Shown: in pieces, positions 35,921 through 44,192 of the stretch
How positions within the stretch are numbered: position 1 is the first letter of the stretch
Layout: every line of letters starts with the position of its first letter
Source: Hydrogenophilales bacterium 28-61-23
Lineage (GTDB): Bacteria; Pseudomonadota; Gammaproteobacteria; Burkholderiales; Thiobacillaceae
Assembly: GCA_002281555.1 (NCBI GenBank)
Contig: NCGJ01000014.1
Location: forward strand, 1 to 64,000
Reading direction: 5' to 3'
Length of the DNA: 64,000 nucleotides
The notes under the pieces: generated by a model
Told to the model about the DNA's origin: nothing
Databases searched by the model: none
What the model saw: only the letters and a program-made list of their open reading frames with translations
Program-made: the position numbers and the translations under genes

Positions 35921-36607
35921 ATGTACCGAAACCATGACCGCATGATCATCATCGATGCCGATGGCACGGTGATCGATGCATTCACGGCCATCGGCAAGGC
36001 GTTTTCACATCACGGCATGGAGCTTGGCGACCTGGACCGCTTCCAGAAACGGCGCAACCTGTTCAAGTATCTGGGCGGGTTGAAAGAGTTCCCGCGCAAT
36101 CTGGCCAAGCATTTCGGCAAATACGGTCGCAAGGATCTGCTCGCCACGCTGACCGATATCTACCGCGACGAGGCGCTCCTCTATCCCGGCATGGCCAACT
36201 TGATCCGCGACTTGTTTGCCGCACCCAACATCCGGGTCGGCATGGTCACCCGCAATGTCACCCATGAACCCGAAATCACGCTGGAGCGTCTATTTGCCCG
36301 GCACGACCTGGATATCAAGGCGCTGGATTTCCTGCATCACATTCCCTTGCGCCAGGAAAAGACACCGTACTTCAAAGCCGCGCGCGCGCGTTTCGACATC
36401 AACCCGGCGCGCGCCTATGCCTGCGGCGACGAACACAAAGACTTCACCGCCGCCATCGCTTCCGGCATGCACCCATTCATCGTGTCCTACGGCTTCGAAA
36501 ACCTGGCCCGCTTGACCAGAAAGTTCGCCATCCCGGAAGAAATCATCGCTGAAACACCGATCGAACTCAGCCTGCGAATCAGGCACGGCCTCGATCTGCC
36601 AACATAA
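35921..36607 (+). CDS. HAD-superfamily phosphatase
   Basis: This 228-residue hydrolase begins near IIIDADGTVID, the HAD motif I with both Asp residues. MVTRNVTHEP gives motif II-like Thr, and ACGDEHKDFTAAIASGM gives motif IV. A cap-like insertion spans about residues 25-95. Starts at 35921 or 35942 are both possible; the second places motif I nearer the N-terminus. The substrate is unknown. It follows btaB by 3 nt and may belong to the same transcript, possibly handling a phosphorylated lipid headgroup or glycolate. Confidence 0.82.
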   Translation: MYRNHDRMIIIDADGTVIDAFTAIGKAFSHHGMELGDLDRFQKRRNLFKYLGGLKEFPRNLAKHFGKYGRKDLLATLTDIYRDEALLYPGMANLIRDLFAAPNIRVGMVTRNVTHEPEITLERLFARHDLDIKALDFLHHIPLRQEKTPYFKAARARFDINPARAYACGDEHKDFTAAIASGMHPFIVSYGFENLARLTRKFAIPEEIIAETPIELSLRIRHGLDLPT

Positions 36608-36624
36608 TTGAAACAGGAATAAAC

Positions 36625-37488
36625 ATGCGCCCTATTTCCAGTCCCATTCCCGCCTTGCTGATGTTGCTGCTCATAAGCGCCCAGACCGCGCTCGCCGCCG
36701 ACCTGCCCATCGTCGCCCGCATGGGCTCGATCACGCTGACCGAAGCCGATGTCAAAACCATCGTGCAGGCCAACCCGGCGGAAGCCCGTACGGCCCAGGG
36801 CCTGGAAAAGCGGATCCGCACTGAAATCATCCGGCGCGCAATCGCCGCCGAAGCCCGCCGGCAATCCTTCGACAAGAAACCGGAAATCGCCGCGCGCATG
36901 GATCAAGCGGCCGAGCAGACGCTGGTCACCAGCTACATGAACGCCATTGCCCAACCCCCGGCCGATTTCCCGTCTCAAGCGCTGTTGCAGCAAACCTATG
37001 AAGCCAACAAAGACGCTTTGATGTCGGCCCGGCAATACCGCGTAAGCCAGATTTACGTGGCTGGCAACGATGCCAAAGCAACCAAGCTTGCCGACGAGTT
37101 GCTGCGCGAGGCCCGCCGCAAGGGCGCGGATTTTGCCGCCCTGGCGCGTAAATCTTCACAGCACCCGGCCAGCGCCAACAAGGGCGGCGACATGGGATGG
37201 CTGCCCGAAACCGAATTGGCGCCGCCGTTCAAACAGGCCTTGACCAGTTTGGCCAAGGGCGATGTCGTGGCCGCACCGGTGGCAGGCCCGGAAGGTTTGC
37301 ATATTCTGAAACTGGTGGAGCGCAAAGATCCAGCGTTACAACCGCTAGAGAAAGTTCGCGACATCCTGGAGCGCAATCTGCGCTTGCGCAAAGCCGCCGA
37401 AATTGAACAGGCTTATCTCGACTCGATGCTGGCCAAGACACCGGTCACGCTCAACGGCATCGCGCTGGAAGAGCTGGTCAAACGCTGA
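36625..37488 (+). CDS. Periplasmic peptidyl-prolyl isomerase, parvulin (PpiC/SurA) type
   Basis: This 287-residue exported folding factor has a signal peptide ending at ALA (residue 27) and an N-terminal helical chaperone region to about residue 135. A parvulin domain (about 136-240, YRVSQIYVAG...GGDMGWLPETELAPPFKQAL...GPEGLHILKLVERK) follows, and then a helical tail. It probably helps fold outer-membrane proteins. It is 17 nt downstream of the HAD gene. The tail ends 135 bp before the first genes of the surface-protein block, whose large beta-barrels could be clients, but that is inference. Confidence 0.9.
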   Translation: MRPISSPIPALLMLLLISAQTALAADLPIVARMGSITLTEADVKTIVQANPAEARTAQGLEKRIRTEIIRRAIAAEARRQSFDKKPEIAARMDQAAEQTLVTSYMNAIAQPPADFPSQALLQQTYEANKDALMSARQYRVSQIYVAGNDAKATKLADELLREARRKGADFAALARKSSQHPASANKGGDMGWLPETELAPPFKQALTSLAKGDVVAAPVAGPEGLHILKLVERKDPALQPLEKVRDILERNLRLRKAAEIEQAYLDSMLAKTPVTLNGIALEELVKR

Positions 37489-37550
37489 ATTCGTTAATGG
37501 ACTTTGGCCTGAACAAGCGGGACGTCCCAGGCGGATTGCCGGCAAAGGAC

Positions 37551-37613
37551 AGCGGAGTCGTAGCGCCCTGGCGCGTACAAATTCGGCGTACCCCTTGCGG
37601 GTATTGCCGACCT
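37551..37613. repeat. Dispersed GCGGAGTCGTAGCGC repeat with half a REP
   Basis: The segment starting AGCGGAGTCGTAGCGC (37551) recurs at 60028-60085 with the same order of small inverted repeats (GCGCnnnnGCGC, then ACCCC-GCGGGT). It is followed by TTGCCGACCTAC (to about 37613), the 3' half of a GTAG-type REP. It lies in the gap between convergent genes and may act as a terminator remnant. Confidence 0.6.
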
Positions 37614-37623
37614 ACGAAACCTT

Positions 37624-38301
37624 TCACCCGCCCGGCGCTTTGATCAGTTTCTGATCATCCAGTTTGTCCCGGTACTCTTCCAGCAGGTTCTCGATTTCCA
37701 CCCGCTTCAGTCCGGTGAACGGCTCTTTCTGGGCGAGCACTTCGCCACACGACTTATTCTCGAACCGGGTCATCAACTCGCGCCCGGTCTGATACAGCTT
37801 CAGATTTTTATCCTCGCAACTGGCGATTTCCCGTTCATTGCGCGTTTTGACGCCTTCCAGTTGGCGTTTATCGGCCTCGGTTCTCGCCAGCGTCATCTGG
37901 GTCTGGGACAACGTCTTCCCGGTTTCGGTCAACTTGGTTTCGGTATCGGCCAGACGCGTTTGCGTTGTCGCCAGCTCCTGTTTGACGCCTTCCAGGTCTT
38001 TCAGCAACTGCTCGCCCTTCGCCTTCTCCTGGCCCAAGTCCTTCTCCAGCTTGCCCAGCTTGCCCTGGGCGCCTTTTGCTTCCTTACGGGCCTTGTCGCG
38101 CTCACCGCTGAGCGTCAACTTTTCCTGCTCCAGAGTGGAAAGCTGGCCCTGCACCTGCTGCAACTGCATTTGAGCGCGACGCATCGCCTCGCGCTCACGG
38201 TTGGCTTTCTTGTCGCCCGCGGCAAAAACCGGCCCGCAAATCAGCGAACCGGCGAGCAGCAAAACCAGTAATCGAAGTAATCGAACTTGAACTTTCATCA
38301 T
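37624..38301 (-). CDS. Exported coiled-coil protein
   Basis: This 225-residue protein has a signal peptide (about 1-27, ending VFA) followed by a nearly continuous coiled coil of about 150 residues rich in Lys, Glu, Gln and Thr (for example QLSTLEQEKLTLSGERDKAR). The two cysteines (SCEDKNLK and KSCGEV) could form a disulfide near the C-terminus. I do not recognise a family. It lies last in the TonB/porin/ankyrin series and is probably periplasmic, perhaps a structural or tethering part of the envelope complex. ATG 38301 has AAGGAAAAG upstream; a second ATG follows at once. Confidence 0.8.
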   Translation of the reverse strand: MMKVQVRLLRLLVLLLAGSLICGPVFAAGDKKANREREAMRRAQMQLQQVQGQLSTLEQEKLTLSGERDKARKEAKGAQGKLGKLEKDLGQEKAKGEQLLKDLEGVKQELATTQTRLADTETKLTETGKTLSQTQMTLARTEADKRQLEGVKTRNEREIASCEDKNLKLYQTGRELMTRFENKSCGEVLAQKEPFTGLKRVEIENLLEEYRDKLDDQKLIKAPGG

Positions 38302-38329
38302 CTTTTCCTTGGATAAACCCAAATTGTTC

Positions 38330-38490
38330 ATTAGCGTGTTAATGGTTTTTAACCCCCTCTCCCGCAAGCGGGAGAGGGTTGGGGAGAGGGAAACGTCAGT
38401 CGAGGATGCTTTCTCACTCACAGAACCCCACCCTCTCCCCCAACCCCTCCCCCGCTTGCGGGGGAGGGGAGTAACACCAACAGCACTAAT
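38330..38490. repeat. BIME-like unit A, inverted copy of the one at 40971
   Basis: Two hairpins, CCTCTCCCGC-AA-GCGGGAGAGG (38355-38376) and CCCCTCCCCCGC with its complement (38444-38469), flank an inner segment CGAGGATGCTTTCTCA (about 38401-38416). The same inner segment appears in reverse complement near 41041-41056, and outer sequences (ATTAGCGTGTT, AACACCAA) also match. The two units of about 160 bp therefore bracket the ankyrin and porin genes in opposite orientation. Confidence 0.88.
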
Positions 38491-38524
38491 AAATCGTTTG
38501 AGATAAAACTGGCGCAACACCCAC

Positions 38525-39322
38525 TCAAAGCGTGGTCGCGCCATGATCGACCAATAACTTCTGTATCCGCTTGTTGTCGGTAAACGTGGTCGAGTCGAGC
38601 GCCGTGCCCTTGTTCTTGTCCTGAACATTCGCATCGACGCCCGTTTCCAGCATCAGGCGCACCGCCTGCTCGAACCCTTCCATCGCCGCCACGCTGAGCG
38701 CGGTCCGGCCCTCTCGATTGAACAGCGTGTAATCGGGACGGAACGGCATCAGCACGCGGATGACATCCAGACGATTCATGCTGGCCGCCGCGGTCAAAGC
38801 CGAATTCCCATCGCCACTTTTGAAATCCGGATTGGCTCCAGCCTTCAACAACAGCCTGGCGATTCGGGCATGCCCGCGTAGAGCCGCAAGCACCAACGGG
38901 GTGTAACCGCCGCCTTTGAGATCCGGATCGGCGCCGGCATCCAGCAGCAGGCGCGTGATTTCGACATCGCCCTGCTCGACCGCGAGAATCAGCGCCGATT
39001 TGCCCCACTGCCCAGTCAAACCGTTGGGATTCACCCCGTTCTTCAACAATGCGTCGATCCGTTCCCGATCTCTTTTTTCAACCGCATGGATCAACTCCAA
39101 CTGCCCTTCGACCGCATATTCCGGCTCCTGGTCGTTGCCGGTGGCCTTGATGCGGGCGAATTCGAGCGGGTTGAACTTCCGGCGTTCGGCGTCCTGCCGA
39201 GCGCCCGTCTCGGCGGGAAAGAGCCAGGTATCGCGCTCCATGTCGAAGGCGAGAGCCTGGGGCGCCAGCACGAACAAAGCCAATGGAAATAGGCAGGTCG
39301 GCAAGCCCTTGCCGACTTTCAT
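38525..39322 (-). CDS. Exported ankyrin-repeat protein
   Basis: This 265-residue protein is predicted to be exported, with the signal peptide MKVGKGLPTCLFPLALFVLA ending near QALA. The mature part carries about five ankyrin repeats (about 80-262; for example GKSALILAVEQGDVEITRLL and YTPLVLAALRGHARIARLL). Ankyrin repeats bind proteins, so a periplasmic scaffold or inhibitor role is plausible. Unusually, the first nine codons (MKVGKGLPT) lie inside a GTAG-type REP hairpin, and no ribosome-binding site precedes ATG 39322. An upstream start at 39376, overlapping the porin stop, is possible. It follows the porin gene closely and is probably co-transcribed. Confidence 0.82.
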   Translation of the reverse strand: MKVGKGLPTCLFPLALFVLAPQALAFDMERDTWLFPAETGARQDAERRKFNPLEFARIKATGNDQEPEYAVEGQLELIHAVEKRDRERIDALLKNGVNPNGLTGQWGKSALILAVEQGDVEITRLLLDAGADPDLKGGGYTPLVLAALRGHARIARLLLKAGANPDFKSGDGNSALTAAASMNRLDVIRVLMPFRPDYTLFNREGRTALSVAAMEGFEQAVRLMLETGVDANVQDKNKGTALDSTTFTDNKRIQKLLVDHGATTL

Positions 39323-39354
39323 TGCGATCTGTCGGCAATGGGTTGCCGACCTAC
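39294..39354. repeat. Inverted pair of GTAG-type REPs around the ankyrin start
   Basis: One hairpin (GGTCGGCAAGCCCTTGCCGAC, split across 39296-39316) and one in opposite orientation (39331-39354, ending GCCGACCTAC) form a small BIME. It spans the gap between porin stop and ankyrin start, and its left half is translated as VGKGLPT. Confidence 0.88.
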
Positions 39355-39362
39355 AGCCTGGC

Positions 39363-40928
39363 TCAGAACTTGGCATTCAGATCCACCTGCATAACATTGA
39401 CACTGTATTTAAGGCCGTCTATCTCACTCGCTGACTGCCACTTCAATGACAGCCAGGTATTCCGATCCAGACCATAAAGTCCGCCAATAAAATAACCCTT
39501 GCTGTTGGTGCCGCCCAAATTAAAGTCGGAATCGGTGAAGGCATCGAGAACCGCATCGCGCTCAAGATATCGATATCCAAAATAGGCCTGCCAGTCGCCG
39601 GATAAAGAAACACTGGGTTTGCCGACCGTGGTTTTAAACATCCAGCCTTGTGTTTTCGCTTCATGAGCGGAGCCTAACAAGCTGGCCACTTCAGCTTGGT
39701 CATAACCTACGTTCTTAACAACATCCGCGCTGAAAATGACATGAACAGGATCGAAATAGCTCAAGTCAGTCATCGCGGTAAGGTTGATCACCCGATAATC
39801 GGCAGCCAGACCATATGCGTCCGTTTTATCAACTGGCGCAACCTGAAATACAGTATTTCCTTTTTGCCGGTAACTTAAGATCGAGTCTGAATATTCGTAA
39901 AGTGCGTCACCGCTTATATCGTCCTTAACAGCCTTGATATTGCGGTAGTCATAATATGAAACGCCGATACGCCAGCTTGAGTAAGCGCCACTGCGCCAAT
40001 CAACCGCCCCCTGGGCTGCAAACAACCACTTATCTTTTGCTTTATTGGTGTTCGATGACTGAACTTCCTGAAGCGGAAAGACGCCAACCGTGAAAAAAGG
40101 CTTGGCGGTCATTGTTCTGTTCGCCCAGGGTTTGAATCCGGCGGCAACACCATCGAAATTCAAATCATCATCCCAAACCAAGTCGGTGCTGAAGAATGGA
40201 TTGGGAATTCGGCCTGCCGTAATTTCAAGCCAGTCCGCGGGTTTGGCTTTCCCGTAGGCACGGTCAAGAACCAGAGAATATTTATTACCGCTGACTCCAA
40301 GCGTTTGGTTAGTCGAAACAGGATCGGATGTATTTCCTGTTGTAAGTCGAAAACCGGCAGAGACCGAATCAGAAACTTTTGCCAATAAACCCAAACGGGC
40401 GCGCACACGGGTACGGCTTCGATCTTCTGACGTATTAATTGGGTTCGCAGCGGTTCCCAGGCCATACGGCTGGGTAATGAAATTGGTACCGATATCATTA
40501 TCGGAGGCAAAGATATCTTCCTGATATCGAACCCGAATATCCCCTTCCCACTTCAACCGATCCACCCATTCCGGCACCGCGTTGACATCGCCCCAGCGCT
40601 CGGTCTTGGCCTGGGCCACGACTTCCTGGCGCAACTGCTCGCGTATCTCCCGCTTCACCACTTCGGGGATATAGGGCACCCGAACCACGCCGGCGGCGGC
40701 TTCCGCCTTGATGGCGGCATCGGCCTTCTCCTGGCCCTTGTCTTCGGCCTGTTTGACCAGCGCCTTGGCCGCTTCGTCGGTCAATATGCCCTTTTCCACC
40801 AGGGCATCGATGATCGCCTGGGTGGTTGCGCGCAAGGCTTCGAGCTGCTCCCGCTCGCCCGCCTGTGCGGGCATGGCTGCAGCGAGGGCAAGCGCCAGGA
40901 TCAGAGGTTTGATGGTGGTCTGTTTCAT
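39363..40928 (-). CDS. Putative outer-membrane porin
   Basis: This 521-residue protein has a signal peptide ending AQA (residue 23), then an alpha-helical, Lys/Glu/Ala-rich periplasmic segment (about 25-110), and then a beta-barrel of amphipathic strands ending in a terminal Phe (VNVMQVDLNAKF), as outer-membrane barrels do. The family resembles the annotated putative porins (DUF3373/PF16930-like), with RVRYQEDIFASDN and SRTRVRARLGLLAKVSD near the barrel start. In this neighbourhood it may be the channel energised by the TonB-like and ExbBD proteins, or it may anchor the surface filament. GC content drops somewhat in the barrel-coding half (about 39480-40520), suggesting different ancestry or constraints. 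Confidence 0.82.
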   Translation of the reverse strand: MKQTTIKPLILALALAAAMPAQAGEREQLEALRATTQAIIDALVEKGILTDEAAKALVKQAEDKGQEKADAAIKAEAAAGVVRVPYIPEVVKREIREQLRQEVVAQAKTERWGDVNAVPEWVDRLKWEGDIRVRYQEDIFASDNDIGTNFITQPYGLGTAANPINTSEDRSRTRVRARLGLLAKVSDSVSAGFRLTTGNTSDPVSTNQTLGVSGNKYSLVLDRAYGKAKPADWLEITAGRIPNPFFSTDLVWDDDLNFDGVAAGFKPWANRTMTAKPFFTVGVFPLQEVQSSNTNKAKDKWLFAAQGAVDWRSGAYSSWRIGVSYYDYRNIKAVKDDISGDALYEYSDSILSYRQKGNTVFQVAPVDKTDAYGLAADYRVINLTAMTDLSYFDPVHVIFSADVVKNVGYDQAEVASLLGSAHEAKTQGWMFKTTVGKPSVSLSGDWQAYFGYRYLERDAVLDAFTDSDFNLGGTNSKGYFIGGLYGLDRNTWLSLKWQSASEIDGLKYSVNVMQVDLNAKF

Positions 40929-40970
40929 ATCGTCGTCTTCAATTCAACTTGTAATAAGCCCAGATTGTCC

Positions 40971-41128
40971 ATTGGCGCTATTGGTGTTGCCCCCCTCTCC
41001 CGCAAGCGGGAGAGGGGCTGGGGGAGAGGGGGGGTGCGCATGAGAAAGCATCCTCGTACGCCGTTTCCCTCACCCCAACCCTCTCCCGCTTGCGGGAGAG
41101 GGGGCAACAAATCTTTCAACACGCTAAT
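40971..41128. repeat. BIME-like unit B
   Basis: Hairpins CCCCTCTCCCGC-AA with its complement (40992-41017) and CCCTCTCCCGC-TT with its complement (41079-41102) surround GAGAAAGCATCCTCG. It is the reverse-complement partner of the unit at 38330-38490, and it fills the gap between the TonB-like gene and the porin gene. Confidence 0.88.
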
Positions 41129-41177
41129 AATCAATCTCGGATAAACATCGGCACAAATTACCGACAGCCCTCTGCAT

Positions 41178-41828
41178 TCACCGCGAAACCACACGCAGCT
41201 TGACCGGCTGGGGAATGTCCTCCGGCAAAGGATCGCGCAACGTCATGCCTTGAATCTCGCGGCGCAGGACTTCATCCAGTTCGGCATTGCCGCTGCCCTT
41301 GTCCAGACGCATCCGGATCACACCGCCCGCCACATCGAACCAGATCTGCGCAACGACCTGATAGTCCTTGCCCTGCAGCGCCTTGACCCGCTTCAACTCG
41401 TCTTCCAACTGGCGAGAAATACGTTTCGAATACCAGGCATTGCGATCGCCGCCGGCGCCGCCACCGCCAATGCCGATTCCGGTACCTCTGGCCAGATCGG
41501 TCGCCATGCCGCCCGCCGGGCCGTCCGGTATGCCACCGGGCGGCGGCGGCGCGTCATCCGGCGGCGTGTCCTGAGGCTTGGGGTCATTGATGACCACCTC
41601 CTCCTTCGGCTGCTCGATTTTCTCCGGCTCGGGCGGCTTTTCTTCCGGTGGCTTGGGTGGCGGCGGCTTCACCAGCGAAATGGTCTGGATAGCGGGCGGC
41701 TTCGGTTTCTCCGCGTCATTGATAAAGCCCATGACCAGCCAGATCACACCCGCCGTAAAAACCGCCATGAACAACAGGCCGCCGATCAGCGGCAAACGAC
41801 TGCGCAGGGATCGCTTGTGTGCCGGCAT
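41178..41828 (-). CDS. TonB-like energy transducer
   Basis: This 216-residue protein has an N-terminal membrane anchor (LPLIGGLLFMAVFTAGVIWLVM, residues about 12-33), a Pro/Glu/Lys-rich periplasm-spanning segment (KPPPPKPPEEKPPEPEKI), a Gly-rich hinge (GTGIGIGGGGAGG), and a C-terminal domain of TonB type (ISRQLEDELKRVKALQGKDYQVVAQIWF...). It would carry proton-motive energy from the ExbBD pair to an outer-membrane partner. ATG 41828 lies 3 nt after the exbD stop, so the three Ton genes form one unit. The partner is probably local: the porin or TpsB, since no TonB-dependent receptor is nearby. Confidence 0.88.
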   Translation of the reverse strand: MPAHKRSLRSRLPLIGGLLFMAVFTAGVIWLVMGFINDAEKPKPPAIQTISLVKPPPPKPPEEKPPEPEKIEQPKEEVVINDPKPQDTPPDDAPPPPGGIPDGPAGGMATDLARGTGIGIGGGGAGGDRNAWYSKRISRQLEDELKRVKALQGKDYQVVAQIWFDVAGGVIRMRLDKGSGNAELDEVLRREIQGMTLRDPLPEDIPQPVKLRVVSR

Positions 41829-41830
41829 CG

Positions 41831-42238
41831 TTACTTGGGCTGCTTGGCCGTCACCAGACCGAGCTGAGTGATTTCCAGACGACCGCACAAATCCATGACA
41901 TCGATGACTTTTTCATAAGCGATCTTCGAATCGCCCTTGATCACCACCGGCAAATCGGGCGTTGCCGCCTTGAAGCCGCGCAAGCGGCTTTCCAGTTCGC
42001 TCATGCTGACCGGGTAGGTATCCAGATAAATCTGGCCGTTCGCATCAATGGTGACCGCCTTGGTTTTTGGCTTGCCCAGACTGGGCGTATTGCTGGCCTT
42101 GGGCAGATTGACCTTGATGCCCTGCACCGAAGCAGTGGTCATGATGATGAAGATGATCAGCAGCACATAGGCCAGATCCAGCATCGGCGTGATGTTGATA
42201 TCGTCAAACGGCTCATTGTCTTCGCGTAGTTCGGACAT
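41831..42238 (-). CDS. exbD: ExbD/TolR-family biopolymer transport protein
   Basis: This 135-residue protein has a short cytoplasmic N-terminus and one membrane helix (ITPMLDLAYVLLIIFIIMTTA) that contains the essential proton-carrying Asp in PMLD. A periplasmic domain (about 50-135) follows. With the ExbB-fusion gene 21 nt upstream it would form the proton channel that drives the TonB-like protein encoded 2 nt downstream. Length and motifs are normal for the family. Confidence 0.93.
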   Translation of the reverse strand: MSELREDNEPFDDINITPMLDLAYVLLIIFIIMTTASVQGIKVNLPKASNTPSLGKPKTKAVTIDANGQIYLDTYPVSMSELESRLRGFKAATPDLPVVIKGDSKIAYEKVIDVMDLCGRLEITQLGLVTAKQPK

Positions 42239-42259
42239 CTTCGTCTCCGCTCCTCGCCT

Positions 42260-44038
42260 TTATCGGCTGTAGGTTTCGGCGATGCGGGCGATGTACTCGT
42301 CCACGAACACATGCATATCGGCACCGATGGACTTGATGCGCGAGCCTAGATAGTTGTAGCCAAACAGCGCCGGGATCGCCACGCCCAGGCCGGCGACGGT
42401 GGCCACCAGGGCGGCGGCGATACCCGGCGCGATGGCCGCCACGTTGACGTCGCCGGTCGCGGCAATAGCCGCGAAGGTAATCATCACGCCGACCACGGTG
42501 CCCAGCAGACCCAGGAAGGGACCGCCGGAAATGGCGATGGTCAGCAACACCATCAGACTGCTGAGCTTCTGGTTTTCCCGCACCAGGGCGCCATCGAGGG
42601 TGGCGCGGATAGCATTCAGGGCCTGGGGAGACAGTTCCACGTCGGCGCGCTCGCCCACCCGCTTTTTCACTTCCTGGATGCCCGCGTGATAAATGCGGTA
42701 CAGGCTGGCGTTCTGGAAATGGTCATGGTGGCCGAACATGATCGAAGCCAATCCCGCGTTTTTCAGGTCCGCGTCTTCCGGGTTGTCATCGGCATCCAGC
42801 GCGGCGGTGTCCTTGCTCTTGAGATCGTGGAAAGCCTCCATGAAAGTCTTGTTGGCCTTATCGGTCTTGCTCACCACCATCGCCTTGATCGTCATCACCA
42901 ACACGCTGATGCCCAACATCACCATCAAGATGCCGATCACCACCCAGCCGTCCAGGGTCACGCTTTGCAGAATGACACCGAAGTAGGACGCTTCGCCGCC
43001 GCCCTCGCCTTCACTCTCGTCCTCGCCGTAGACCGTCAGCTTCGCATCCGCGCCCTGACCCAGAGCGGCCGCCTTGATCCAGTCGGCGCCGCGCGCCACG
43101 TTGGCCAGATTCAGTTCATCCATCTCACCATGGAAGCCGCGACCGAGTGTGATATCCCCGCCCATATCCGGACAGTGCGCCTCGGAGCCGGCAACCTTCT
43201 GGCCGTTGACATAGACGGAAACGTCTTCGCCCATGGTCAGGGCCAGATGAAACCAGCCCGAGGCGGGTAGATCGACCGGCGGCATGCTTTGCAGATTGAC
43301 GCTGCCGTCGTTCACCGTGGCAACCAGCTTGCCATCCTGAAGCGCCAGAGCGACCGACTTGTTGCCATCGACGCGGCTGAACAAAACCGAGTTCTGCTTG
43401 GCCTCGCTGGAGCGAACCCAGGCCGAGAACGTGGCTCCGGTCGCCCGGCCGATATTCAGCGAAGGCGACGCCCGAATGGTCAGCGTCGCCTCGCCGTCAA
43501 AACCCAGCCCCCCGCCGATGGCCGCCCCGGCCAGACGCGCGCCGGTGAATTCGATGGCATGGTTGGCATTGCCGGTTGCATCCTGCGGCGCGCCATTGGC
43601 CTCGCTGAAATGCCAGACCCCGACCTGATTGGCGTCGTAAGTGCCCTTGACATCGCCGCCCGCCGTACCGGCCTCGTTACCCGAATACAGCCAGATTTTC
43701 TGCGTGTTGTTGCCCGGCTCCAGCTTGGGCGCCTGCACCCAGATCAAAGCCAGTTGATTGACCGCATCGAATTTCTCGATATGGAATTTGAGCGGTGTCT
43801 TGTCATCCTCAGCGACAAAACGCAGATCGGAACCGTCTTCCTTGGCATTGATGAAATCGAAATTGCCCGTATGCAAACGCACCAGCACCGGCACATTGGC
43901 TAGCCCCGCCTTCAGATCGGCCCCATCGGCGGCCGTATTCAGGTTGATGGCCTTACGCGCGGTCCAGTCACCGTTCCACCAAGCATGGGCATGAACAGAC
44001 ATGAACAGCAGGAACAGAGACAGCAGAAAGCGCTTCAT
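42260..44038 (-). CDS. exbB: ExbB/TolQ proton channel fused to DUF2341 and LamG-like domains
   Basis: This 592-residue protein has a cleavable signal peptide (MKRFLLSLFLLFMSVHAHA), then WWNGDWTARKAINLN, the DUF2341 opening. Residues about 20-125 are DUF2341. Residues about 135-325 form a concanavalin/LamG-like jelly roll (VGVWHFSE...SAWVRSSE...GWFHLALTMGEDVSVYVNGQK). A Glu/Gly linker leads to a first helix (about 363-385), a cytoplasmic loop, and the ExbB core helices (SLMVLLTIAISGGPFLGLLG and GIAAALVATVAGLGVAIPAL). Ordinary ExbB is about 230 residues without such an ectodomain. I use ATG 44038 because it gives the signal peptide; a start at 44071 would add 11 residues. The ectodomain could bind a glycan or the TpsA filament. 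Confidence 0.9.
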   Translation of the reverse strand: MKRFLLSLFLLFMSVHAHAWWNGDWTARKAINLNTAADGADLKAGLANVPVLVRLHTGNFDFINAKEDGSDLRFVAEDDKTPLKFHIEKFDAVNQLALIWVQAPKLEPGNNTQKIWLYSGNEAGTAGGDVKGTYDANQVGVWHFSEANGAPQDATGNANHAIEFTGARLAGAAIGGGLGFDGEATLTIRASPSLNIGRATGATFSAWVRSSEAKQNSVLFSRVDGNKSVALALQDGKLVATVNDGSVNLQSMPPVDLPASGWFHLALTMGEDVSVYVNGQKVAGSEAHCPDMGGDITLGRGFHGEMDELNLANVARGADWIKAAALGQGADAKLTVYGEDESEGEGGGEASYFGVILQSVTLDGWVVIGILMVMLGISVLVMTIKAMVVSKTDKANKTFMEAFHDLKSKDTAALDADDNPEDADLKNAGLASIMFGHHDHFQNASLYRIYHAGIQEVKKRVGERADVELSPQALNAIRATLDGALVRENQKLSSLMVLLTIAISGGPFLGLLGTVVGVMITFAAIAATGDVNVAAIAPGIAAALVATVAGLGVAIPALFGYNYLGSRIKSIGADMHVFVDEYIARIAETYSR

Positions 44039-44192
44039 GAACGGACTCGGCAATAAAACAAAGTCGCGCATTATGAGTTGGCGCTGTTACAGCGCCGTTA
44101 AGGCGGCATGAAGCTAATGACTCAGTGCGGCAGGGCGGCATAGACATGCCGCCCTGTCGCACTGAAACCCCTGCCCTCACATGCAACGAAGA

